DNA of 41,750 nucleotides from Didymodactylos carnosus (GCA_905250885.1 CAJNOQ010000764.1:1-41750); one strand, 5' to 3'; shown: positions 1-12,900, counted from the first letter of the stretch. Numbers and translations: made by a program. The notes: generated by a model from the sequence alone, not told the origin.

Positions 1-331
1 ATTTTTCGGTCTATTCCATAATAAACTATTATCATTAGCGTTTGTCTTTTTTTAATGGAAAATCGAAAAAAAATACGCACCCAAATAAGACGCACTAAAC
101 TAAGACACACTAAAATGAGAATGCACTAAAATGGATGGGAATGCACTCATATGCTAGGTAGGTTTCCAAAGCCAGAAACGTTTTGTTCCAAAACTTTTTT
201 CTGATATGTCTCGATTGTAGAGCACATCGAGAAACCTATAAAAAACTAGTTTTGGGGTTTTTTAAAGTGTTTTTGCTCCCTCAAAAAACCTCAGCGTGCG
301 GAAAAGAGAAGAAAAGTCCGTCTGGCGAGCT

Positions 332-624
332 GTGGAAGGGTACCAAAATTCTGAAAACTACTTTGAGGAATGTTCCATGTAAGGATTACGAGATATTGAG
401 CTTTTCAGATTGAAATATATTTCAGCTTTATTTTGTTATTTTGAACTTGGGTTTTAGTAGCTGGTAGTTATCATAGTAACGACTTCAACTGCCATATAAA
501 AATTTGGAAAAGCAGTGTTTTATGATCATGATCGAACTCAGAATGTACGAAAATCTACGAAACGCTATTTTTTATCAAAACTGAACATTCCTCAAAGTTG
601 TAGAGAATATAGTTCTTGTCCCAC
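332..624. repeat. Inverted repeat pair, possible small transposon relic
   Basis: The arm at 332-375 and the reverse complement of 583-624 share a core running actttgaggaatgttc, with weaker matching outwards (gtgg...caagaac/ccaaaatt...). About 207 bases separate the arms. This resembles a decayed non-autonomous DNA transposon. No target-site duplication was found, and the ends are uncertain. Confidence 0.4.
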
Positions 625-1024
625 TCTATAATAAAAACCTTAAACGCTTTGTCGATAAAAGGGAAAATATGCTGTAAAATTCATCGCGGTACTTATCAAT
701 TCGTACTGAGAATGGCACCGAAACCAATAATTTTGCTGGAAGAGTAATAGTCATTTTTCTCGGTTTCTGCATCAGCTATGAAGTTAGAAAAGACATTCTC
801 TTACGCACCTTAATGTGATCTTTAAAACTAGACTAGTCTTAAATGAGCAATTCATGGTTTCTCGGAGCTCATAAACGCCTGTTTTCATACCAATTATTTC
901 GTTTGTTACCCATGTTATCAATTCACTTTAATCGAATACAGAACAAAATATTAAGTCTGTCACACTAAGATCTTACTAGCATATTTACCTGTTTTTATCA
1001 GACAAAAACATATCATCGTGAAGG

Positions 1025-1302
1025 AAAAAATAAAGTTCATTTAGAAAAAGTGCTATTTCGCATTCAGCACACTCGATAACCCAGAAGATTTTCTGTGTTT
1101 GGCGAGGGATGCTGCCAATAGTATAGGAAAAGTTTTCAAACGAAATGGCGTAAAATAATTTCCGTGGAAAAATAATATTAGTTTTAAAACTTTTCTTAAA
1201 CTTTTGTCAGTAACTCTCGTCAAAAATAGAAAATCTTCTGGGTTATCGAGTGTGCTGAATATAAAAAGCACCTTTGCGCGATTCTAAATAAACTTTATTT
1301 TT
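1025..1302. mobile_element. MITE / foldback element with long terminal inverted repeats
   Basis: Positions 1025-1106 and 1216-1302 are near-perfect reverse complements over about 80 bases. Landmarks on both arms are aaataaagtt near the outer tip, a shared core beginning attcagcacactcgataacc, and gaagattttct. Weaker pairing continues towards the centre (gaaaagtttt on both sides), so most of the element could fold into one hairpin. One arm has a small insertion or deletion beside the outer tip. It encodes nothing credible. Superfamily is unassigned because I could not identify a clear target-site duplication. Confidence 0.75.
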
Positions 1303-1399
1303 CTATCGGTAATATGACATTTTGGTTTTGCCATTTTCAATAATAATGAATATTGACCTAACTGCTTTCAATTTCAATTACTCAAACGCCGGTAAGCAA

Positions 1400-1690
1400 T
1401 CTAAACTCCAACTCCGTTTCAAATACAAGTTAAAATCTATTCTTTCTTTTTCCTTTCCGTTTCTTAATTCGTCCGTATAACGGTCATGTGTTCTTTTATA
1501 ATAGTATACACAAAAAAGATCATTATAATAAATCAGCCGGAGTTGAAGAAGTTTTGAACCGGAGTTTCGCAGTTGGAGTTGACAAAACCTGTCATCAGCT
1601 CAACTCCGGTCGTTTAAAAAGCAAACTCCAACTCAACTTCAACTCCGCAGAAAAAGACGCTCAGCTCCCGAGTTGAGTTGCGCAGTTCTG
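1400..1690. repeat. AACTCC / GGAGTT-rich degenerate repeat patch
   Basis: The hexamer-like words aactcc and ggagtt recur many times, in both orientations, around 1405-1425 and 1535-1680. A smaller patch of the same kind lies at about 8405-8462. It looks like a decayed simple repeat or part of a transposon. There is no gene. Confidence 0.45.
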
Positions 1691-1867
1691 GTTTGCGTCC
1701 GTCTGGATCTGGCAAACCTATCTCCTTTTTTGCATGAAGAGATTTTTCCAACTTTCACATATCATTCGAATTATCAACTCACGGACAATAAAAGTACCTG
1801 ACGGTTTTGCAAAATTTTGTTCCCTCAGGCAACAACCTGATGGTTTTGCCAGGTCAAGGTCTCAGTT

Positions 1868-2044
1868 AGAGATGGGAAGGGAACCGTTTTCGTACACGTA
1901 CCCGTCCTAAAAAAAATTTTTCTACTCATACCCCACCCGACTTGACCCGAGAACTTTGTATCCATACCTGACCCGTACCCGACAATTTCGTACCCGTATT
2001 CAACCTTCGGGTCGGGTCCGGTACGGATCGGATTGTACATCTCT
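1868..2044. repeat. ACCCG-repeat element bounded by AGAGATG / CATCTCT
   Basis: An island richer in G+C than its surroundings begins with agagatg (1868) and ends with catctct (2038-2044), its reverse complement. Inside, variants of tacccg and gacccg recur, then cgggtcggg in the opposite sense. An open frame on the minus strand across it is an artefact of the repeat. The form suggests a short non-autonomous element with a degenerate pentamer or hexamer core. Confidence 0.45.
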
Positions 2045-2249
2045 AGTGTCAGTGTGTCGTTGAACGAGTCTAGTTCAACTTGCTGAAAGAGGTAATAACC
2101 ATGAAATATTTTCAAACTTACATAGACTTACTTCTTTTTTGATGCTTAGTCCGAATAAATTACTTTCAAAAAGTTAGAGTAAATGTAAACGCGTGAAATT
2201 CTGACTTTTCTCAAAAACTGTCAAAATTTCATTTTTTTTCTGTAGCTTT

Positions 2250-2462
2250 CAGTATTTCTCGATCAAAACTCGAGTGAAAAAATTTAAAGAGGACATTCTT
2301 GATCTACTCGTTGAACTCTATCAAACCATGTATGATTCAAGCAAATGGAAAATCCGCTCCTCTTTTGTATTTCCGGCACTTTATAATCAACTAGACAAAC
2401 TCTGTCTATTGATTGTGTCACATTTTAATGCAGAACTATTAGTGGATGTTAGTGTATTTTAG
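2250..2462 (+). other. Possible coding remnant (unidentified)
   Basis: An open frame of about 70 codons follows a possible splice acceptor (ctgtag, near 2245). It reads like protein rather than noise: mixed charged and hydrophobic residues such as KFKEDILDLLVELYQTMYD and a stop at 2460-2462. I do not recognise it. It has no good start context and no obvious upstream exon. It could be the last exon of a decayed gene or chance. Confidence 0.2.
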
Positions 2463-3006
2463 AAATACGCTACACTCGGTACTAAAAACTCTGCAAAGAA
2501 TGCAAACATCGTCTACATTTCTCTTCAGACCTTTTTTCTGAAGTTCTTACTTTCTTTTACTGGTGTGTTAGTCAGTCGACGTTCCAATCTTTGGTTTTTT
2601 AATTTTTTGTTTACTGTTTAAAACACAACAAAGAAAGAAAAAAAGATAAGAAATCATTTTCACACATGATTATCATCATCTTAGAAGAAAGCGGAAAAAA
2701 CAAAAACAATCTAAGTGCAACCTACGAACAAATGTTGAGGGAAAATAATATCAAAAATGCGATCACGGGTGCCGAAAATCAAAGAAAGTGGAGAAGAATA
2801 TACAAATAATTTGAATAAAAAAAAGCAAAGCACAAGAACAAGAAAAAATAGAAATTTATTTGTTCAAGTGAAGTAGTAAATAGAAATTGTCTAATAAAAT
2901 TTATCTAATGAAATAACCGGAAAAAGAGCAAAGTTTGTCGTATCTTTCGAAAGTTGCAACCGCGAAAAAAGAAGAGCATAAATCATGAATAAAAATAAAA
3001 AAGTTA

Positions 3007-6000
3007 TTAATCTGAACACATAAGATGATTTGTTGTAGATATGGATAAATTTAGTGGATGTTGAACACTCAAACTATTATTGTTACGATTTAAATCGACG
3101 TTGTTTTGAGGTGATGCTGAAGATGATGATGCCGGTGATCCTTCGTTTTGTTGATGATTTGACGGACTAACTATTGGACTTGTTTGTTGTTGTTCATTGA
3201 TCTCCAACAATGATTCATTCAATGCACTGCTGGCTAATGCTAGTTCTTTCGCATTATTTGTCCATAGAAAACATGACATCATCGAATCTAAACGTTGATC
3301 ACTGATACTAACAGCATTACTGTTTAAATTTGGTATTGATGATGGCGATGACATCATATTTAACATTAATTCATCTTCACGCATTAAGCGTTTACGTTTA
3401 TTTGGTTGACGACGTTTTAATTCAACAGGATATTTTTTTCGTTCGTTACAAAATTTATAATATAATTTTCTGACCAATAATTCAATACTACCAATAACTA
3501 GTACACTATTCGGATAACGTTCAACAAGTCGACTAACAATTGAACGTAATTCGTCTGCATTGGGATATCTAAAAAAACGAAATAAACGCAGTAAAATTTA
3601 GCATGCCTTTACATCATCAAACTTACAACTCATATTTAACGATTTCTTGATATAATGCTTGTACTAATGCATTCAATTGATTTTGATCAGCTGAACCATT
3701 AAGAAATGCAGCGATATGTGGTGGAAACCGAGGTATTTCTATACCCGTCAGTGGTTTTGGTAATAAATCGTACACAATATCACTTTTATTAATTATATTG
3801 TGATTTAATGTATTCTCGGTATTCATTGTTGGTGAAGCACTAAACATAAAGCGGTTATAGATTATATGAGGAACATGCACACACATCTATATACATACGT
3901 GCTCATAGCATCATCATAGATTCGTTCCATTTTGATATTTAATTGTGATGATAATAGATTGCTGTTATTACTGCTAATTAAATCGTTCTGTTTATCACCA
4001 TCATTATTATTATTATTATGACGATTTGTTACTGTACTCAAAGTCGATGGATAATTACCGTTGTTTTCATCTAAAATTGTCATCGGTGTTGTAGGTAACG
4101 ATGTTGTTGCCGTAATAGTAGGCGTTGTACATTGATTTGTTAGCATTGGTGCAGGAGTAATCATTGAACTTTTAATATTATTCCCATCGCTATTTGTTGG
4201 TGTCGTTGATAAACTGTTTAATGTTTTTGACGTTGTTGATTCACTATTTTCATTAGTTGAACTATTTAAATCTTTTTCTCTACAAGGACAGAAAATAGTG
4301 ACGATGATGTTTTGTACAAAAAAATGAGCTACATACATTAACACTTGTAATCGTCCTTCATCTGGAAAACGTTTAAATGATTCAATATCAATATATTCCC
4401 GATATTTTTCATTCCACATTTGTATAATTAGCATATGTTTTGGTATTTGTTGTAATTGAAATTCACGAATAATTAATTGTTTTAAATAGTCATGTGTCAA
4501 ATTATATTCACTTGTTGGTATTTCAATTAGACGATTGCGTAAACGAAAACGACATAAATACGTCATTGTTGACGAATCTGATGTTGTCCTAGTCAAATAA
4601 TAAATAAAAAAAGAATTAATGAAGATTTATGAGACAGATTTATCTACTAATGCTCGTGTTGCTTTTTACCCTATTATTTTGCTCATTAAGGATAATAATA
4701 GTATTATAAATGAAAAGAAAAATACTCTGGGCTCAAAACTAGATTAATTGAAAATTGTCATTTAAATAAGAAAAATTTTACATTTTTTATATGCACTGGA
4801 GAGATAAATCCATTACACTCAGACTCATGAAAGGCAGAGTTAATAAAAATTGCCACAATGTAACGTGTCTTTTCATATTAAAAATGTTTTTATTACGATA
4901 GTTGCGCAAGGAGTAACGCAAAAACCTATTAATAAAAGCTTTTCCATGGACCTTGGTTATTAGTCATTTCAAGTTTTGTTAAATCTTACAAACGAAAAGC
5001 TGGCAGTTTTCTTCAATCGATATTCAGAATTTGAACATATCCTTTCTTAAAAGACAATGTTCAACATGATCGATGAATGGTACTGCAATCCCACAGAACA
5101 TCTAACACCAGTTCTCGGGCTCCTACAAAATTTAACGCCACCTTTGTTTCAATGATGGTGGATTCTTTTTTTTATTGGAGACTTCCGTAGCTATTTTCCT
5201 ACATGAAAAAACGAATACATTTGTATTTGGCATGATGAATTGACTTTTCAAAGATCTTAGAGAGATCACACCTTGAAAAAAGATTTTCAGACATTTTTTA
5301 AAAAAGGATGTCTTCAAATCTTGACTATCAAATGAATAAAACTGAAACCTGTTTTTTTCGTTCGAAAGTTAGTTAACCAAATACAAAAGTTAAATATTTT
5401 TGACATATATAACGGTATGGTATAGAGATCTGATTTGGTTTCAACTTATGATTTCTGAGTGATCCCAATAAGTGAGCTCTCTGAACAGTATCTGTTCTTT
5501 TGTACGAGAAAGAGGAAAACGTTCGTATATTAAATAAAAAAGTGCGCGAACATGGAAATGTGAATGTTTCCTTTTTGCCAAAAGATTTCTTGACTACGTT
5601 TTCCGAATCGAATCGGATGACGTTTTTTTAAAACCGTGATGGTCTTTAATGCGGTGTCAGAGAGGTGATCGAACGTACAGAAACAATTTATGACAGACCT
5701 ATTCAGTATTCTTTCTTTTCCTCAAGAGCGTATTTTGAGTATAATAGAGACATGTTATATTCAGAAAGATAAGAGATCAATCAATTGATTCTTTAGAGAT
5801 ATCGCTAAGAAAAAGCAAAGTTTACAAATCGTAAAAATAGTGACAAAGAACTGATATCAGCTGTCGTCTAATCGCGGTGATAACGAAGTCTCGCTCGACT
5901 CTCGCAGGCGTTTTTAAACAGTTGAAATCTCTTTCTTGTTGGTCATACTTACACTCTTCACTTTTTCTTTTCTTTGAAACAACTTAGAGAAGAAATTATG

Positions 6001-7331
6001 AAAAAGATCCTCACGATTAGTAACGTAGAATGCTGGAAAATCCATTCAGTCGAATATACGAATTCAAGTTTGTAGTAGAAAGTTAATGTCTTCGAGTTCG
6101 TATTTATACAAAATTGATTCCGTGTTATTCGGTAGTTCATGTAGTTTTAGAAGACTACGATGAATTTATTTCCGCTCGCACTCTGGAAAAACAAAGCTTT
6201 AAACGAAAACTCTCATAAATAGCACAGAAAGAACTTTTTCTTTTTATAAGGCAGCGTCCTTCTCTTGTCTTCTAGACCGAGGTACACTATGTCATTTTCT
6301 ATCAGCGTCGTACCCGAGCATTTGGATATGTCAAATTAATATAAGCATTTATTGTAATACACACTACTGATTTTTCTAAAACTGATACAAGAGTAAAATA
6401 TATATGATTGATAAATGTTACCCTTGAAAAACATATTCTTCTATCTAATATTAAGGCGCATCATTTTTACGATCCTGGTATATTTTATTACTTCGTATCC
6501 TACAACGATGTTTCGAGTACTTAAAATTCTTAATTTACCTACTACACAAAACGATTAAATTCAAATAATAAATATCAGTAAATATAATCAATCACATCCG
6601 AACAGTAGAAAAAAAAACAGATATAGTAAGATTTCTACAAATTGTGAAAATAATCATCACAACAATATTTATTTTCATGTATCTTCTACCGCTGGTACAT
6701 ACCGTTTCGATTCCTTTTGTGTTAACATACTACAAGGTAATGATAAATTAACTAATGAAGAAGAAGAATCCAAATTATTGTGATTTTTTGTATTTAAATA
6801 AGTAGATGAATAATTTAAATTAGAATTATGAATGATAGATAAATTGTTACTAGGTAAATTATCGAAATGATTGTTGTGATTTGTCATGTTTTTATTAACT
6901 AATGTTTGATAATAATTTATAAATGTTGGATCATTTAGCGCAGCCGTTAATTGTAATGTATGAAGTGCTGCTTTTTGTTGCTGTTGTTGTTGGAATTGTG
7001 ATGGTATTTCGACATTTGATGTTGATTCGTTGATAGGAATATTTTCTTTTATTGAACTCATTGATAGAGTCTGTCGTGGGAGTGATGGCATGGTTGTTGA
7101 AGCCATAGCTAATGTTTTAGCTAACAATAGATTATTTGTTATCGATGTAAGTTCGCGTTGTCTTTTAACATGACCACCACCGCCACCATTATTGTATGAT
7201 TTTGGTGCTGATATATCACGCGTACGATGCATCTTTTCTATTCTATCTAGAGTAGTCGAAACTAATTGACCAACGATTTTGTAATACGAACTATAGTGTT
7301 TGGCACAATCATCTGTATTTCTGTCATTCAC
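3007..7331 (-). CDS. SAMD3-like family protein with Gln/Asn-rich N-terminal extension (five exons)
   Basis: Proposed exons, in order: 7331-6703, 4588-4337, 4279-3899, 3839-3627, 3568-3007. Phases agree at every junction and give 678 residues. Residues 1-210 are low complexity (glycine run near 49-53, polyglutamine near 114-119, then Asn/Ser-rich). Residues about 218-294 resemble the ubiquitin-like or PB1-like opening domain of fish SAMD3-like proteins (MWNEKYREYIDI...RLQVL). A Ser/Thr/Asn linker follows. Residues about 440-550 match that family's core: a proline-rich IPRFPP entry, a helix ending EIVKYELYP, a second helix ending ERYP, and a basic KFCNERKK helix. A basic segment and acidic/Ser-rich tail close it. 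The family's function is unknown to me. The junction across the 2.1-kb intron rests on a strong donor (cg|gtatgt) and phase. Otherwise the domain part alone starts at ATG 4566 (461 residues) and 7331-6675 is a separate gene. Confidence 0.6.
4589..6702 (-). other. Proposed 2.1-kb intron of the SAMD3-like gene
   Basis: No coding sequence or clear repeat was found in this stretch. It is bounded on the minus strand by donor cg|gtatgt and acceptor tttgactag|g, which join in frame. It is about 40 times longer than other introns in the window, so it is either a regulatory intron or spacer between two genes. Confidence 0.4.
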
Positions 7332-9977
7332 TCTCTTGTTTCCTTCGCACTTTTTTTATTCAGAACTTTACAGAACAAAATTCTATTTCGTTTCTGTTTT
7401 ATGTACGTTAAATAACAAATCATTATAGAATAGATGTACAACAAGAAATAAAAAATACGTAAGACGGATGAAATTAAACTTGTTTTCGTAAGAACGATAT
7501 ATAGTAATAACAATTTTTAAATAAACTGTCAAGTTGGCTGGCCGTCGGCTAGTCCAACTATGTACGAAAAAGAAAACTTATAAACAATTGCATTAATTGA
7601 AAACAATAGAGATTACACTTAAATGATGCTACTATAGAAGGGAAAAGAAGAGAAATAACACCTTTTAATCACATAATTAACTTTAACAACCTTTTCTTTA
7701 TATTTATGTGCGTATGTATGTTTAAATAAGCAAAATCACAGACGATTATACAAGAGTAAAATCATAGGGCATATATATAACAGTACTTCAATCTGGAACG
7801 TATAGTGTAGAATTAGAAATTGAAGAAGCGCTAGCTACACAATAAATAAAGATTATACACGGTCATTTGTTCTTTAATCCAGTAATAAAATATAGCAACT
7901 GGAAACGCTTTTTATAAAACTGTGCCACTATTCTCCAACGTAGCGGTAACTTCTCTTAAATTTCGTCTGGTACGAACAATGGCGCAACCAGAAAAGGCAA
8001 TACGATCCTGGCTCAAAGACATTTTGGAAATTTGTGATTCTTTCAGCTAAAGATTTTCAAAAAAATTGTAAACCATCAACAAAGTAACTCTCTCCGATGG
8101 TATTGCCAGTACAGCTATCTGCTTCCCGGACAAGATCTGCGTGAAGATGCTCACGTTGTATAGGATTTTCCAGAGAAATTTTTGTCAGTCAAAATTAAAG
8201 TTGCTATTTTCTAGACCGATAAAAAACTCAATGGAGTATTTTTTTATTTCAGACACTTGGCAATTACTGTTGTCGAATTTTTTACATGAAAAACTCAGTT
8301 TCTCGTTTGACGCTTTACCACCCTCTAGTTGAATCCACTCGATCGAGCGGTTTACACTCATGTTTTATGACGCTTTGATGTAACAAGTCAATTAGCGGAG
8401 ATGTGCAACTCCGACCGAGTTCAACATCAACTCTGACTTCAACTTTGTTCCAACTCCCAGAGGAACTTGTCTTGTTTTCTTCTGCTTTATCTCAAAAGTG
8501 TTAAATTTGAACGCGTATTTTTTATTCTACATGGATAAGATTGAGAAAGAAACCCACTGTAAAAAAACACTCTCACAACTAGGGCTGTCTGCAACTCCAA
8601 TGCCAGTCGAACTGATAGTTTTATCAGGGATATCCAAGAACATTTCTCAGATCTGTTTTATTTCTTCTTGCAAGGTTGCCAGATCGAAAACTTTGACTTT
8701 CGAGGTTTTTTTTAGTATGTTCGATATAACTCGAAAAGAATGATCAAACGTAAAAAATAAACGCTTGTCAGAAATGTTTTCAGATACCTTTGCTAAAACT
8801 GTCAGCCTGTGCGAATGAATTTTACTAGGGATGGTAATACAGTGTCAACTGAGGTCTATCAGCATTTCTAAGAAAATATTTGAGTATAAAAGATCCATCT
8901 ATCAGGCTTTTTCTTGCAATGTTTGTTCATAAATCCTTAACAAAGTATTAGAAACAGGCTAGGTATTTCGAACAAGTAAATTTGTCCAACGTTTCCGATC
9001 AGAGTGAGAAAACCTGGGCAGTAACCCCACCTTAAAAAAGTTTATTAGATTGGGCTGTCAAATTTTCTGCATGTTTACTAGTAACTGTCTTCTGTAGTTT
9101 TTGGGCTCCTGTTTGTCTGCCAAAGTTAATTTGCCTGACCCTGATCAAAACAATTGGAAGCCATGAATTTGTCTAAAACTGATTGATACTCACGAACATT
9201 AAACAAAAGTATATCTTTTGAAGTTTTAAAAAGTAGCTGCAAAATGTCAAGATCGTCGCGCACACATAATCGAACGTCAGAAAAAGGCTGTTACTATAGC
9301 ATAAAATGTTATATTTTCGAAACGTGTGATTATATTCAGAAATAGACATTCACGGATGTGTATCGGACACATACAGTTACATATATCTGTGATGATTCAT
9401 ATTTTGGATTATAACGACGATCGTCTTTTTCTTTCTTTTTCTTTTTTTTGCTAAACTCATACGTTACCGAACTTCTAGTGATGTTCATTTTGAAAACACA
9501 ACAAGTAAAATGTCTGACATTCGGGTTACTCTTCGTTTTTTTGAAAGAACAGCCCAATAAGATGTACTTGATATCATAATCTAATTAGTTCTGTACTAAA
9601 GTTTTTAATCAACAGTTTACTTTCTGAGCATTTTTTAGTAAGATCTTGATAAGAGAATGAAAAAATTCAAGTTTACTACAGAAAGATCAGATCAAAAGGC
9701 AAATTGGTATCGTAGTTCTTCATTAGTAAGCTGAACTAAGAGCTATTTTACCACTTTGCGTACTAAGGTCGTTATGAATTATTTTGTAGCTTTACTTACT
9801 TTTTTTTACCGTTTATGTTCTATTTCTTTTTTGATGTAGACTAGGTTAAATAAACGGATGTAATGGAAAAAATTTAGTTTAGATTTAGAACATGAAAAAC
9901 TAAAGTTTTAAACAATTATTGGTTCTATGGGGATAAAAGAACTAGAGATGTGTGCAGGGTGAAAAAATGAAATCCAA

Positions 9978-10006
9978 ATTCGATTCGATATAGGATCGAA
10001 TCGAAT
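9978..10006. repeat. Palindrome of ATTCGA units
   Basis: attcgattcgat (9978-9989) and atcgaatcgaat (9995-10006) are perfect reverse complements separated by five bases. An agagatg word lies about 30 bases upstream, as in the ACCCG element at 1868, suggesting a related kind of short element. Confidence 0.5.
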
Positions 10007-12139
10007 TGCAGGTTTCTAACTGGACTCAAAGCGAGTACCTTTATCAGGTATTGCTCGACATTTATTTTAACTTACTATGTGCTAGATACAATAAATATGA
10101 TCATGTGTTGCACTCTCTAAAAAAATTTGTAGCTTACAAAATGACTATTGATTTTGGCAGTTGCTCCTAACAGAAATCGATATCGGTATCTTACAGTCCT
10201 ATTTGACCGAGCAAAACAGCGACAACCGAGGAACTCGTTTCTGCACGGTGAGGAAAATGTTCCAGTATATTGTGTGAAACGGTTAAACAGGATTGTAGAA
10301 TTCTAGTTTTGCCTGCAACAATGACATATGTAGAGAATGAGGCTAAGGCTTAAAAGATCGCTGTATGATACATTATCGTTTTGTTAACAGTAAAATAAGC
10401 ATCAGTTTGTGAATATTATTATATATTTTTAATTTGTATTATTCAAGAGGTGCATGATTTATGAAGACACTGAAGATGTTGTTATTAGACAAATATGTAT
10501 GTATGTGCTGTGTGATATAAAATGAAAATTTGGGTATTTACCTTGAACATTTTGAATATTCACGATCAATAAAAAAGTTTCGCTCACTATTTGTACGTGA
10601 TAACATGTTCATTGTTGATGTTGCTGTTAACAATTTCTTTTGTGGAAACATTTTACAAAATCCCAATTTTTCTATAGATTAGTCAAATCTGACCATGTAT
10701 TGAATAATCACCACACTTTTATTTAAAGTAGATATATAAAATATACATTCTGAGCGATATTTTTAACCTAAGATGTTAAAGTTTCATGTTCGGAGGTTTC
10801 AGAATAAGTATACAGTCGTATATATATATATATATATACATGTATAAATAATAATCGTATGTATAGTGTGAGTGTGTGTTGCTCATCAACACAATACAAT
10901 TTCATCATTCCATCGTTTTTTTTTTACTTTTATTTTAAAAAAGAAAATCAAGTCAAGTCACTTGATTTTTTTTTTTGTATGTATGTCGCACACAATACAC
11001 ACAAGCACAAAATATCTTTTATACAATACATAAAATATCTTTATGACTTAGATATACGTCGTTTATTTATTAAACTGATACAATCAACCGTACGCACACA
11101 CAGCAAACCCAAATATCGGGAAAAGCAACTTAATACACTGTGTGTATAGTTCTTTTTTATGCCCACAAGTTTCAAAAACTCCGATAAATACATCATACGT
11201 AGCGGAAAAGTGCACGATTAAATTGTACAGGTGTAAAAAAAGGTATTTCAGAACAGAGAGAAAACAAAACACAAGTATATGGCAGGATAAATGAAAAAGA
11301 AAAGCATTGAAAAAAAAAGAAGAATTTAATATCATTCACTATGCTGATGATAACAATTGACTGTTACGAGTTTTAAGTTCAAATGACGAAAAGACACACA
11401 ATGTGCTATAAATAAATTAAACATAGTATAATGATCGGTCAAACTCTTGAAATATAGTGGACGCGTATGCATAAACAAAATCATTTTAAATTTTGAACTA
11501 GGTCAGATATGAAAAATTACATTGACTTCATCCCATGAGGTAAAAGTTATCATATTTTAGCTCTCTAAGATCTAAAGCTGCAGATTCATTATTATGTCAA
11601 TTATACACGTGCCTTGGCTATCTTTATAGTGATTCATGAATTTTAACATGAAAGTTTTTGTCAAATTTGACATTATGTTTAATTATTATCTAAAAATGAA
11701 AAGACAATGCATAAAAAAAATTTCTTAATTTGTCTGTAATTTCTAAATCGTCTTCTGCTAAATCGTAACTATAGTTTAATTATGATCGGAAAAGAGGAGA
11801 GACGACTATTTTGATTAACAGCAAATATGATTTCTATGAGATTTATTTGAACTTTTTACTCAGGAATGTTTCTTGTCAGAAAGTGTATAGTGATATTCTA
11901 GGCAGAAATTGAAAAATACTTCAAAAAAAAGTAGTAGATTATAAATCCACAAGTATGGTACAAATGATAGTAAGATTATGACTCAAATTACCTGAGCATG
12001 ATGAAACTAAACAACTTTTGTCAGATAGTGTTACCATGGGTAATTAAGATTTAGACAGCAGTACACCTATATGAGAGGATAAAGTTTTTTTTTCTTCTAT
12101 TACCCACTCAACCGGGTTTCTTTTGGCCCATACTATTTA

Positions 12140-12165
12140 CTCTATCTATTCTAAAATAGATAGAG
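12140..12165. repeat. Small perfect hairpin
   Basis: An 11-base arm, ctctatctatt, is followed by a four-base loop and its exact reverse complement. It is not next to a gene, and no function can be assigned. Confidence 0.5.
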
Positions 12166-12900
12166 AGATACAAAAATAGCAAACAGAACATGAATTATAA
12201 AACAAAAAAAAAGTTTTCTCTTTTTTTTTTGTGAAACAAAAGCACATACTGTTATTACATTTATATAGGAATATAGATGGTAACAAAATGAAGATAATGA
12301 CATAGTTTTATAGGAAAAGATATGAGCTGAAAAGAAATAAATGGTTATGTTTGTTAAAGAGTTTCAGTTTTCTATTTACCTGTATATAGGTGCCAATATT
12401 ATGTGTATAATGGGCAACAATCAAATTAGTATAGACTACGAAATTTAGTTAAACAAACACTCATCTATCTCTACATTAAGTTGTCAGATATTATTAGAAT
12501 TACTACCATTAGACAAGCTAAAACACAAACTAATCATCTTTCTAAGTGAATTATCTGCACTTTTCTAAAAAAATGCTAAGTATTCCACAATAAAAATCTT
12601 GAACGATCTTGAGCCAAACTTGTAGATCAAATTTTTGACAATTTTCGTTACAAAGTCTTGGTCAACATTTAGGACTGATTCTAATTAAGTAGCTTATTAA
12701 TTATCAATGAATTAACCAGAATCTTGACAAGTTTTGGATATCTGCACTTGAGATCGCAGATGAAAAATTAAAAATGTATTGGAAAAATCGTGATATTGTT
12801 GTTTTACTGGAAGTTGTTCAAGAGATTCCTCCCCACCAGCGCAACTTTATGAGCGCAAACTTTTAAACCTATCATTTAGATATATTATTGTAGAGTTTTT

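Larger units (their letters stand above)
1..3006. other. Gene-poor left flank with repeat debris
   Basis: I see no convincing gene here. The stretch holds imperfect tandem repeats of a gcactaaaatga-like unit (about 75-152), an inverted repeat pair (332-375 and 583-624), a 278-bp hairpin element (1025-1302), a patch rich in AACTCC/GGAGTT (about 1400-1690), a cluster of ACCCG repeats (1868-2044) and a possible coding remnant (about 2250-2462). The last 540 bases are the downstream flank of the minus-strand gene ending at 3007. Confidence 0.6.

Noticed and set aside
1825-2115. 96-codon minus-strand frame
   Set aside because: It is produced by the ACCCG repeat core. Composition is repetitive and not protein-like.
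4566-4596. Non-ATG (TTG) start for the SAMD3-like gene at 4596
   Set aside because: The bases there form part of a likely intron and splice acceptor (tttgactag). Coding resumes at 4588.
10859-11149. 96-codon plus-strand frame
   Set aside because: It is driven by T-runs and CA/TG repeats. No domain, splice context or protein-like pattern.
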